Source: Erigeron canadensis (lineage: Eukaryota; Streptophyta; Magnoliopsida; Asterales; Asteraceae). Taken from it: 64,000 nt of DNA. The stretch lies in NCBI RefSeq assembly GCF_010389155.1, contig NC_057769.1:32178735-32242734 (forward strand), given 5' to 3'. Positions 33,091-44,609 of this stretch are shown piece by piece. Every line of letters starts with the position of its first letter. The stretch's first letter is position 1. Made by a program: the position numbers and the translations under genes. The notes beneath the pieces were generated by a model. The model was not told the origin of the DNA. It searched no databases and saw only the letters and a program-made list of their open reading frames with translations.

Positions 33091-36000
33091 TTAATAACGA
33101 ACATTCTGGTTGTGCAGTAACTCGACAAGAGCAGCAACAACTCCTTTTCCCTCAACATTTACATCAACCTTTGGATCTTCGATCTTCCGTTTCAACAATC
33201 TATCTACTTCTCCTCGTAGTTTCTACAAATATCCACCCAAAATCAATAATCAAGGGGTTAAATTTAAGGGTGATTGATTGTAGAGATAATAAAGTCGGCA
33301 CCTTCATGCCATTTACTTACAAATGGATCACACAAATTAGTCATAAGCACCCGATGATGTATTTTCAATGCATAAAACCTCATAAATTGTAATGATAACT
33401 GGAAATTTTATTACTACTTAAAAGAATGAGACAGTTTATATAATCATTTGACACACACACACTAATATATCCAAGTGTTTTTAGTCAACCATTTTTGACC
33501 AAACCTTTTTGAATCGTTATCAAATCCACCCATATGGCAATGAAATAAATTACCTTTATCAATCCCAGCACACTCTTGGATGCAGAAAACTGGAGGTACC
33601 CATCGAGCATCTCGATACCATCTCCATTTTTGCTTGGAATGAGATTACCACCGAACATTAGAAGAGCATAATCTGATATGTTTGTGGAGTCTCGAACGTA
33701 TACGCTGCTGGTTTTCACCTTTTCACTATAAACCATGTAAGGAAGAGGGAAAAGATGGACACCGGCATTGACCGATGAAGGATGGATATCGACTTTCCCG
33801 ACGTCTTTGGTATAAAGGGCTGTTCGTTTTCCTCTTCTTTTGCATTGAACGACATTTGGATACAGACCAGCACATAGTACAGCACATACCATCTCCATGT
33901 CATCACTGTATTGGTTATAAGTCTGAAAACACACATAAATTCACCATCTAAGAGATTAAGCTTAAATTATAACAATGGGAGAGATCATTTGATCAACAAT
34001 AACACAGGATCAAGTTAAAGACCAAAGACATATAGGCAATATCAAGACAAGTAAAACTAAATTTGCATGCATCAAGAGCCATTAAGATTCTTTATGTTCT
34101 TCTTGTGTCAGTGTCAAAAAGAATAACATTGTAGGATCCAAGTCTATTGTAAAGATGGCATATATGGCCAGACGGATCAAAACACGTAAGTTGGTTAAAC
34201 CCAAAACACTATATGGCCAGACGGATCAAAACACGTAAGTTGGTTAAACCCAAAACACTATCTGCCACAACAAATTTTTCTGGACTTTAACCTTTTTATA
34301 AGTCAGGCAGAGAGGGTAATTTGTTTCTGTCAGGTTGGTTGGACCTTAAACAATTTTATCCAAAAGCTTTTAACTTTTCAGAGATAAAAATTTTACTGTT
34401 TCGGTAATGATGTTTTGAGGGGTGGTTTATGCATCAGAGAAAACACTATCTATAAAGCGTATCATGATTCAACCCATTCATAAGTATATGGGCTGAAACT
34501 GTCACCTCTAATAGAAACTTACATTAGCACCCTTGGATTTATCTACAAAGCCAATATCCGACAGTAAATCCAAAAACTGGAGCCTCATGTCCGCTATCAT
34601 TTTCATGGTTTGCATTGACAAGAAATTTTCCCAACAGAACGATCTTTCACTTCCAGACCTTTTTGCTTCCTTCCACCCTTCAAATGCTTTAAGAAGAGCT
34701 ATGTGGTCACTGCAAAACCGGATAATATGAAAATTGAACTTCTAGTTCGATATAATTCGTATCTTGGTTAAGAGTTTCTAGAAAAATCCAACCTGCATGA
34801 ATCACCGGCAAAGGATCTTTTTGCATCATCAGCTTCCTCTTTCCGATTAATTGGAAGGACAAATGGGCTGCGAGATGCAAGAGCAGCAGCAATTGTCAAT
34901 GCAGGATTAACACATTGGAAAATTGACCCCATAAGAAGCATCTTCCCTATATTTGGCTCCACTGGGAGAGTGCACAAATGACGTCCTGTTCAATGAAATG
35001 AATTCTCACTTTATTAAATCATTATCCAACACCATATTCACATCATGGTGACTACTAACTAGACGAGGTCATTTCTATCCAATTACTTATGAAGGACCCG
35101 ATTCAAGCTATGTTTTTTTCATTAACTGATCAAAATATAAGACTAATAACTAAACAGGAAACATGCCAGATTGGTTAATTAATAGAAATGTAAGTTTTTG
35201 GACAGCGAGTGTTTCAGTTTAACCAGGCCGGTTTGTTTCGAACTGTAGAACAATTACCCATCTGGACCCATTATCTAATCCAGTTGACCCACCCAACTTT
35301 TAAAACAATAATGGTGACATATGAAAATGACAATTATTCTGTGTCATACCAAGTGGAGTGAGCTCTTCTGTATCATCTAGAGCCCCAATGGTCTTAAGAA
35401 GTTCAATGGCATTTTGAACCGAAAGAGCATCAGGGGGCTGGAGTGCCTTAGCCAGGAAAGATCCAATGGCTCCAAGTTGCAGGCTCTTTATCTGCAAGCA
35501 CAGTTCTTGTAAAGGTGTTCGGAGAATTTCAGGTAGTTGATACTGGAGCATAGCATCATGGACCATTTTCGGATACAGTCTATAACATACTCCAGGCTGT
35601 ACACGACCAGCACGACCACGTCTCTGTCATTACCAACAAAAAATGACATCAGAAACAGGACTGGATTAAACATTGCCTTAATAGCTCTGATGAGTGAAAT
35701 ACAAAATAAATCAAAACAAGTCAAGAAACTCAAACATGCCAAAAGTGGCCCAGAGTTTATTTCTGGCATAAACCTCCCAATAACATTTTATTACAAAATT
35801 AGATTGTTACTGACATAATATAACTTTTTATCCACTTGTTGTACCATGAAGTACTTATGAACATTTCAAAATGTTTAATCACAGTATTTCAGGTCGATAA
35901 TCAAAACAAACCAACTTTAACGACTGCCAAAAAACCTGACAATTGTGACCTGTTACCAACCCAGCCAATTTGCACCTTTATCATTTGAGGCAAAAAGACA

Positions 36001-39000
36001 CCTGATGTGCTGAAGCTTTTGATATCCATGATGGTAGTAGACAAGCCAGCTTGTTTAAAGCATCATAACTAGTCTCCTTAGCTTTTCCACAGTCAATAAC
36101 ATAAACCACATCATCTATGGTTATACTACTCTCAGCGATATTAGTCGCTAAAACCACTTTCCTGCAGAAAAACCAAAACAGTTTTTGAAGAGCGTACAGT
36201 CAATAAGTTACTAATTTACAAACATCCAAACATTTGCTAAAGAGATCTCATTTGCCAGGAAATATAAAAAATTGATCATAGTAGAAATAATGCACCTCAT
36301 GCCTGGAGGAGGGCGGTCGAATATTTCACGTTGGTTGATAGTAGGCATTGAACCATGAAGAGGAAGGACAAGAAACTTTGTAGGATCACCAAGAAAATTG
36401 TTGATTTTCACATTGTCAAGCAGCTTTGAGATTTCATCCCAACCAGTAAGAAACACCAGAATAGCCCCTGGACCTTCATGCCGGCAGATATACTCGATTG
36501 TTGCTTCTATCTGCGCAAAGACAAGGAACTCAATCCCACATACATATTTAGCTGATTTTGATAAAATTTAATACAATCTGATTTTAATAAAAATTTAATA
36601 AACCGTAAAATTAACTCAAGCTTTTGCTAAAGATCCCAGATATGTCATTTCCAGCCTTGAAAATTATGCTGATTTACTATAGCTATAAACTAACTGTTTC
36701 GTGGAATAAGCTTAGAAAAGAAAAAAAACGAAGTGAGTGATACAATCACAAGGTGGCCTGTCACATACAGACATATGTACATAGATACATGCATATGCGT
36801 GTGTATTAACGTAATTAGTATAATACATACAAGACCCAAGTCTGTTTCTGAACCAGACCAAGCTTCCAGAGATTGTCTCGTATTTGCGCTGTAGCTCTTG
36901 TATACAGAACTGATGTCCGCATCCTACAACACAATTAGGTTCGATAAGCCCAATGACAATACATCATAAACACTAATAAGAAAACAAAAAATATATTCAT
37001 GTCAAATGTTCATTAATAAATTAAAAATTAAATGCATGCCTCGAATTGCTCAGTGATGGGATCAGTCTTAGACTCTTGTTGTCTCCTACGCCTCTTAGAA
37101 TATCCTTGATAACTATCGGACTCTGATTTCACTGCATAACGGGTTTTCTCAAGTACATCTTCTAGAAATAGCTCTTGCACAGGAAATGTCAACCCCTGAT
37201 AATAAAAATATCATGATTTGATTAATATATGAAAGAATGCCAAAGCCAAACATTTTATAGGATGACAAGAAGCAGTACCGGGATGTGAATGGTTGGGGCA
37301 TTCCCAAAATATTTGGAGAACAAGTCAGCATTAATAGTAGCACTCATCAATATAAGTCGTAAGTCTGGCCGTTTAGGGAGAAGATCACGCAAAATTATTA
37401 AAAGAAAATCCTCATTCATTCCTCTTTCATGAATTTCATCAACCAGCAAATGGCTGATTCCTGTTAAGCTCGGGTCTTGAACCTGTGAAACAACACTATA
37501 TTGATAAAACTGATATCACAGTTATAAACAAAATCTGAATGGAATAACAATTACCAATTTCCTAAGCAGCACTCCTGTTGTACAAAACAATAATCTTGTT
37601 AGTTCAGAACGTTTTGACTCCAAACGGATCTGATAACCGACAGTTTCACCAAGATTTTCTCCCCTTTCATTGGATATTCGGGCAGAAACAGATATAGCAG
37701 ATATACGGCGAGGTTGGGTGCATATGATATTACAGTCAGAACCACGTAAAGAAGATATTTCCTCCTCTAAAATGAACTGAGGAAGCTGAGTAGTTTTGCC
37801 ACACCCTGTTTCCCCAGAAACCACTAATACCTATATTGTCATTTTAATACAGAAATAAGTTTTATAGTCGAGCAAAAAAAGTAAATCAATAAACATTGCT
37901 CAATCATCTAGCTGATAGGAACCTGATTTGCAGCAACGGCTTTTAAAAAGTCGGATTTCATTTTGTGGGCAGGAAGCTTCTCTCTAAATACACACATTGC
38001 CTTAACACGTTCAAGTTCCTGAATAGATGTAAATCATCAAATACGGGCATAAGTTTTATAGTTTCTCTACATTGTTTACTATAATATCCTGGGAATACAT
38101 CATAACAGAGATATGAATGTCAAGCTATTTACTTTTAAAAAGATCAATTTGGGACGTGTTTTATTACAAACGTCAAAGCATAAAATTTAGATAGGGGGGG
38201 AGGGGGGACTGATTGACGTTCATCCAAACATCTACAAGTATTTAGATTCTTATTGCAACAATATTGCTTTTTGCCAACTTTTAATTAGAATTGAAGTATT
38301 AATAGCTTAGAGCTTTAAAGCCTAATTTGACCCCTTTTGAAATGGCTTGTTTCAAGCTGAAGGCATATTGAGTCGGTACCCAACCCACCCGAACTGCGAG
38401 TTTTTCTGTCTCTACAATATGGGGTACCTTCTGCTTTTCCTGTCTTTCTTTGAGTTCAACACTAAGTGCCTTTTTGGCACTATCTCTCTCCAAAACTGAT
38501 ATTCTAGCAGTTTTATCTGATTCTTGAGGTAATTTTTTAACACTCTGAATGGATGTACCCAAAATGTTATCAACTTTCTGAGTCCCTGTTGAACTATCCA
38601 ACAGATTCTCAACTCGTCTCTCAGTTTCTGTAGACATGTGTATCTACAAAATAGATATGGAACAGACAAGAATGAGAATCTCATAAAGGATTATCGCACC
38701 CAATGTATACAATAAATACTAGCTTTTTGCACCTCTTTCTGTGCAGATCCATGGCGCTCATCAAGATCAGCCCGGTAATTCGGTAATGGAACTTTGCTCA
38801 CCACAAGTGCCTTGCCTTTGTTGTATGCATGACTTTCTTTCCACAAGTAAATGCAAAAACAACATAAGGTAAAAGGTGCATAAGATAAAAGCTGTAAAGT
38901 TAAGTTTTACACAGCATCAATTAGTCAAAATTTTCTAGATGATCCATACTTAACTGCATCCAACACTTCACAGTTCACAGAGATATTTAACTGAAATCGA

Positions 39001-40489
39001 CATTCACAGTAGCATTAATAGAGTATATGATTAAGGTGTTTTCTTTTATGAATATAACTAAACCTATATATAATAAAAAACCTGGAAGTGAAAGGCATTT
39101 CTCTTAGCTGAAAATCTATCAAAATCGTGCTCTTTTACCACCACCCACCCTATGATATCATGGCAATCAACCACAAAAATAGGCTCCTCAAGCTATAACT
39201 TATATTTGGTTCTTTCTATTTCACCTATAGCCCTTAACCATTCACCTACATGCCACATCATTTCACCCACCTCTATCACCTAGCTCTTAAAGATGGTCTT
39301 ACAGTACACAGTGATACGTTTCAAGATTGAGCAACTAACAATAACTAACTTATATGTGGTATTGTACATGGAGCCCACTAAAGTACTCACCTTTTTTCAA
39401 CAAGATCAAAGTATTCTGTTTCATTATACTAATATCAGCCAAAACACAAACCATATGACGAAGTACTTTTACATTTTTTTCAAAAAGACATTATTTTAAC
39501 GTCAACAAATTGACACCTCATCAAACATCGTATATCTTTCCGGTATATGTAATGACATTGTTTTCATCCGAGCCACAGTTGGTGTAAGTAAAACAAGACA
39601 CATACTTGACAAGCCCATAAAGTTGTTTCAATACTCGGGTCACCCTCATGAATAAAAATGCTAAATACTTGGGTGGCCTTATACATTATCCGAACTAAGT
39701 TTTATAAAGAAGTCACATACAAGCATAGAAATAAGATAAAATGCATAGAACTTACAAATAAAGGCCAAGCTGATACGCCATATCTGAAACTGTTTGTTGA
39801 TCAGCTCTACTAAAGAAATGTTTTATTACCAACTCCACCTCTCCTCCTTTCTTCATTTCCTCCATCTTTCCCCACCAATGATTCTTATCAAATACCTCTA
39901 CCTATAACAATATAAACACATATCTATAAATATATATACACGCATACATTACAATATATATACTCTATATACATAAAGCACAAGTGCATAAAAAATTGTA
40001 TTAAAACTTGTCATGTTTTGCCATTGTATGTATCAAAGCATCAAACTTTCAATTCCTATTTATTGTATCTATATGACCTGTAATAAATCGTAAACCGATA
40101 TCAAGAAACCGGTTTTAATGAAACAACACAACAACTTATCTGGTTGTCATTTCATCAAAAACACTTGTTCAAAGTTCGATACATACAATTATATTTCTGG
40201 GTGTTCGATAAACATAACAATAAATTAAAAAGTTCAATACTTTTTCATTCATTATGAATCACCCATAAACTAAAGTCACGTAATTTATATCAAAAAAAAA
40301 ATGAAAATTAAAGAAATTAACCTCTCCTTGCATTTGTTTAAGGCGTTCAGCACGCCAAACAGGGTCCCACCATCTTTGTTCACCTCGTCCACCGCCACCG
40401 CCGCCACGTCGACCCCCGCCGCGACCTCCTCCGCCGCGGCTGCTGCCACCACGACGGCCGCCGCCTTGAGAATTGGGACGGTAAGACAT
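33091..40489 (-). CDS. DExH1: DExH-box ATP-dependent RNA helicase, DExH1/HVT1 type
   Basis: Exons in order: 40322-40489, 39756-39901, 38733-38832, 38395-38643, 37923-38018, 37555-37830, 37279-37482, 37040-37195, 36831-36923, 36296-36510, 36002-36161, 35350-35623, 34793-34985, 34523-34709, 33554-33922, 33091-33222. Joined frame 1005 aa, no stops. Residues 9-37 are an RGG/glycine-rich RNA-binding tail, then [17 protein letters not shown]. Helicase motifs: I GETGCGKT, Ia [17 protein letters not shown] ([15 protein letters not shown]), [35 protein letters not shown] (spans exons 11/12). HA2/winged-helix and OB domains follow ([38 protein letters not shown]). It ends NVRY, as Arabidopsis AT2G35920 ends NIRY. 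DHX36-type enzymes unwind RNA and quadruplexes with ATP; the plant role is loosely defined. Intron 8 uses a GC donor. Confidence 0.94.
34162..34259 (-). repeat. perfect 49-bp tandem duplication in helicase intron 14
   Basis: Two identical adjacent copies beginning ATATGGCCAGACGGATCAAA and ending CCCAAAACACT. Intronic, so without effect on the protein. Confidence 0.85.
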
Positions 40490-41994
40490 GATGGAAGTTG
40501 TGGAGTATTGGAAAGTGGTTGGGAAGTGAGAATGTTTAGTGATGAAACGCGGAGAAAAAGAGCGCAAGTGTAAAGGCAAGAAGTGTGCTCGCATCGCACT
40601 TTTATTATCGATGGTGGGTTTGAGAGTTTGAGAGTACACATGATCAAATAATATATTTATTTTGTTATTTTCTTTTAAAAGAAAGAAGAAAAAAAAAATG
40701 TAAGTAGCAATTTTGATTATATTTAACACCATTTTAAGTTGCTTTTGATTTCATATAAGGGCAAGTGTAATGTGTTAGTGATGGTATATTTTTTAGATGG
40801 ATGTTGTATTTTGGTTTTAACGTAATTGTTTCATTTTTATTTTATTTTTTGTTACGAAGTACATTGTCATGTTTTAGGAAAAATTGAGTATAAATCTTAA
40901 AGTAGTGATGAGTTTAATATCATACCAGGAATATCGAATAGCGAAAATAACTACTTTTAGTTACAAATCGATGGAAGCGCAACACACCAATATAAGGTAT
41001 TAACCAATTGTTCTTCGATTAGATTTTAAGTTATTGAAGTAAAAAAGATTAGCTGAGTGACAAACTAAAAGATGAGCTTTATGAGTTCTCATCGATGATA
41101 TAGTAGTATTGGTAAGGGTGGACTAGTGGAACTCGCTTCATGTAACATTTAAGTTTGACAAGGCTTGTGATTAGAGGCATGAGTTATATTAGATGATATT
41201 AGTGTCCTTTGCTTGGTAATTGGTCATGTTGTTAAGTCTTTTGAAGAATTGAGTTCGAGGGTTGTCGTGTTATAAGGAAAATAAGAGTAATCAAAGTGAG
41301 GGGTTGAAATCCTCTTTGACTATCAAGTCGATTTAGATCCTTGAATAGGGGTGGAATTTATTTTGCATAGAAGCTACATTTAGCAAGGTATGCATCATAA
41401 GACGTATATGGAATTGGATGACATGAATGTCTTTATGTCTTAAAGTTAATGTCTTTTAGATTAAAAATAAATAAATAAAAAATTGTTCAAACAAAATGTA
41501 TTTACTGTCGTTTATAAAAATGACAGTTTTACTTACTAACGACATCCAAGGGGCGATGTTCATTTGGTTGTTCAATTTAGATTTCCAACAAACAAAAGAA
41601 GTGTGACTTTAATAAATCTTGTTTTACTATGTTAATTTTCATCTTCTTGTTGGGTAGTTAATGAGAAAACTAGTAATAAAAAAAATATCTATGAGAGTTG
41701 ATGGTTAATCATTACTTGAGATGTGATTAACATGATGTTCTGAGATAAGGTTTTCAATTTTCATTAAAGCGACAAAAAGTTATATGTACATTTTGGTAAC
41801 GTGTTCGTTTAAGAGACAATTATAATCTATTTAGTATCTCTTTTAATTCTCTTCTTTTAACTATATATTAAACGTCATCATCATGTTATTAGCTTAATTA
41901 ATAGATTGATTTGTTAAGTTAATTAATTATAACTTAACAACATTGTATTTTATGGAATAAAAAGTTGTATTTTTGATATATATGGTTGATGGTT
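40490..41994. other. helicase 5' flank and intergenic
   Basis: 5' UTR/promoter of the helicase just upstream of 40489. No gene further out. A half-copy of the MITE family seen at 22464 lies at about 41835-41930 (TCATCATCATGTTATTAGCT). Confidence 0.45.
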
Positions 41995-42425
41995 CGATAT
42001 ATATATATATATATATATATATGGGGACAATCAAATAAAAACAGTCTTAAAATAAAAACACGGTGAAAACACTTAAAAACTACATTTTGATGCATTAAAA
42101 GTCCATAAAATTAACATAGTGTATAACTAATTATCATTATTTAAGTGTTTAACAACACATTGGTCTATCAAAATCGAGAAAACTATGTATTTTGTTGTGT
42201 GCATCCATCTTGGATGCATATTCATCAAAATGATGCATCCAACAAAAAAACGTGATTTTTTCGATTTTGACGGATCAATGTGTTCTTAAACACTTAAATA
42301 ATGACAATTAGTTATGCACTATGTTAATTTTATGGACTTTTAATGCATCAAAATGATGTTTTTAAGTGTTCTCACCGTTCTTATTTTAAGATTGTTCTTA
42401 CCGGAGTGTTAGGGGACCCTTATTT
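41995..42425. mobile_element. fold-back element I, seated in (AT)n
   Basis: An (AT)n tract at 41995-42022 is followed by long inverted arms of about 150 bases: CAGTCTTAAAATAAAAACAC...ACATTTTGATGCATTAAAAG on the left, CTTTTAATGCATCAAAATGA...TTCTTATTTTAAGATTG on the right. The centre is a second hairpin around CATCCATCTTGGATGCAT. No coding capacity. Confidence 0.7.
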
Positions 42426-42796
42426 TGATAACCCATTTTTTTGTAAGAACAATGAGAATTCCTAATTTTTATATTGGATCACTTTTTTTTTTGTTCATTC
42501 ACATGTGAAACGTTATAAAAATATATGTTGCAGAAGATATTTTTTTTCAAAACCTTATATATAGTCGTTTGTCACATGTGAACAGAAAATGTGAACAAAT
42601 TAATTCACAAGTTCACAAAAGGCTATTTTGAAGATTTCTTAAAAAAGTTTCTTCTACAACATACATTTTTATATCATTTCACATGTGAATGAACAAAAAA
42701 ACATGTGAACAAATATATAATTTAAAAGTTCTCATGGTTCTTACAAAAAAAATGGTTCTCAAAATAGGGACACTATATATGTATATATATATATGA
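42426..42796. mobile_element. fold-back element II
   Basis: Left arm TTGATAACCCATTTTTTTGT and AAGAACAATGAGAATT, right arm AAGTTCTCATGGTTCTTACA and AATGGTTCTCAAAATAGGGA; inner arms TTCATTCACATGTGAAA and TTTCACATGTGAATGAAC. A (TA)n tract (42771-42795) bounds its right side. Confidence 0.7.
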
Positions 42797-43255
42797 AAAA
42801 GTTAAATTAGGGATTCCTTATTTTAGAGACTGTTAGGGACTCCTTCTACCTCCTTCTTCGGCCACCACCACCATCATCTTTGACCACCACCACCATGATC
42901 ATCTCCGACCACCACCATGATCCTCCGGCGAGACTTATACATGTGTAAGTAACTTACACATGTTTTAAGTACAATTGTTTTTAGGTTGATCACCCATCAC
43001 CGATCACCCCCTATGACCTATCACCCTCAATGACCTATCACCCCACCAGATTTGGTTTATGAATATCCTTAAGGGTGAAGTCTGCTCCGAATCATAACTT
43101 TTATTCAACTTACACGTACTTACACATGTGTAAGTCTCGCCGGAGATGATCAGTGGTGATTAGATCTGATGAAAATGGATGGTCTAGATCGAGTCCCTAA
43201 CAATCCCTAAAATAAGGAGTACCTAATCTAACTCACCCCTATATATATAAGTAAT
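42797..43255. mobile_element. fold-back element III
   Basis: Outer arms GTTAAATTAGGGATTCCTTA and TAAGGAGTACCTAATCTAAC; inner arms CCGGCGAGACTTATACATGT and ACATGTGTAAGTCTCGCCGG. The middle is GC-richer with CACCACCACC repeats. A short TATATATA follows at 43239-43248. Confidence 0.7.
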
Positions 43256-43263
43256 TTTCCTTT

Positions 43264-43445
43264 TGTTTTAAAGGTAAAAAACCAGTTGGGTTGGATAACA
43301 GATGTCAAGGGTTCGATCGTCATGCCCAGCAAGGCTTTTCTACCTATGGTAAAACATAAAAGTAGTCTTTCTACCTTTGGTTAAGGTAAGACTATCTACA
43401 TCTTAATCTTTCCCACACACTGTCGAAAACGGTATTAGGAATTAC
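43264..43445 (+). mobile_element. tRNA-derived SINE-like element
   Basis: GGGTTCGATCGTCATGCCC at 43310 matches a Pol III B box, with an A-box-like GTTGGGTTGGATAAC upstream. The 3' part TTAAGGTAAGACTATCTACA resembles the tail of Au/TS-type plant SINEs from memory. No clear target duplication. Confidence 0.45.
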
Positions 43446-43827
43446 CTTTTCTTTTTGTTTTAATGGTGTTACTAGGATCAAGAAAAGCCCATCAAATGAT
43501 ACAAGTAGATGGGCCATTTGTTCACAATTTCAAATGTAAGCTTAAAATGTTATATTTAAAAGACCATATCTAAAAGAAAATTAAGCCCAAAACCAAACCA
43601 TCTTGATTATTATTAGAATTTATATACAAAGGTCAAAATGTCGAATACTCGAATGCAATCCAGGATTTACTTTTTAACAAAAAGGACCAACGGAAAAAGA
43701 AAAAATCAAATGCATTTAATCACAAAGGGCGAAAATTACCAATTTTGTTAGCTATAATCTATAGGGTTATTATTAATGAAGTCAGTAAAAAAATTACATT
43801 TGTGGTTAATAATTATTTTTAAAGACA
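43446..43827. other. intergenic, no gene recognised
   Basis: AT-rich with no supportable feature. Confidence 0.4.
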
Positions 43828-44022
43828 TCTATAATATATTATAAAAAGAATAACCCCATGTTGAAAGTTACATGAGAAAAAATGTCTCAATTAATTCTTT
43901 ACATTAAAGACTTTTACATCAATTATCTATACCACTCGACGCCGCCTCTACTACGAACAGTCGTCACCCACTAACACCATCGCCGCCACGAATACCGCCG
44001 TATAGCGTGGGTACCGTGCTAG
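43828..44022 (+). mobile_element. 195-bp mini-Helitron (copy C)
   Basis: Lies between A and T as Helitrons do: A|TCTATAATATATTATAAA ... GGGTACCGTGCTAG|T. It contains CCCCATGTTGAAAGTTACAT, shared with copies A and B. The 3' hairpin is imperfect (CCACG with CGTGG around 43987-44010). No genes. Confidence 0.6.
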
Positions 44023-44609
44023 TTTTTTATAAACAATTTCCTTGCATCTGTAACGTTATAAAGAAGTTGGTATGACTTTTTGTTTGGAAAATTGCCAAAG
44101 CTTAAAGAAAATCCTTAAGTTTTAAGTTTTGGGTTGCCAAATTTTTAAATCTAGAAAACTAAAAATTTGTTGGTGGTCACCTCTTCAACTATATTCGGCT
44201 CGCTTTTTTTCTTTTTTTTTTTTAATTTTTTTTTTTTTTATCATCTGGATATTCTCTTTGCCAAAATGATATAATAAATACAGACTATAAACGCTTGATT
44301 GCTTGATGGTACGTTATCTGTTTATCAACATAAATCAAGATTTAGTAGGCAAAGACAATCGCGAAGATTTCAATGTCCAAATTAAACTGAAAGTAAAAAA
44401 AAATAAATCTAGAATCATAACAAATTCAAATATATAAACGTCTTTTATTCATATGACATCCAAAGCTATAAACTTTTAAATTTTGTGCCCCAATAAAAAA
44501 ATGGGTCCGGAACGAGGGTCTAGTTAGGACTTAGGACGATGTCTTTAAAAATATGAGATGGAGAGTGGAGATTATGGCTAAAAGCCTAAAATGGAAGTGC
44601 TTGATATGT
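44023..44609. other. intergenic, no gene recognised
   Basis: Low-complexity poly-T runs near 44200-44240; nothing else. Confidence 0.4.

Noticed and set aside
40301..40573. 90-codon plus frame rich in Ala/Thr
   Set aside because: It is the complement of the glycine/arginine-rich first exon of the helicase.
42025..42420. A microRNA precursor
   Set aside because: The inverted arms are much too long and match a transposon-style fold-back; siRNA production is more plausible.
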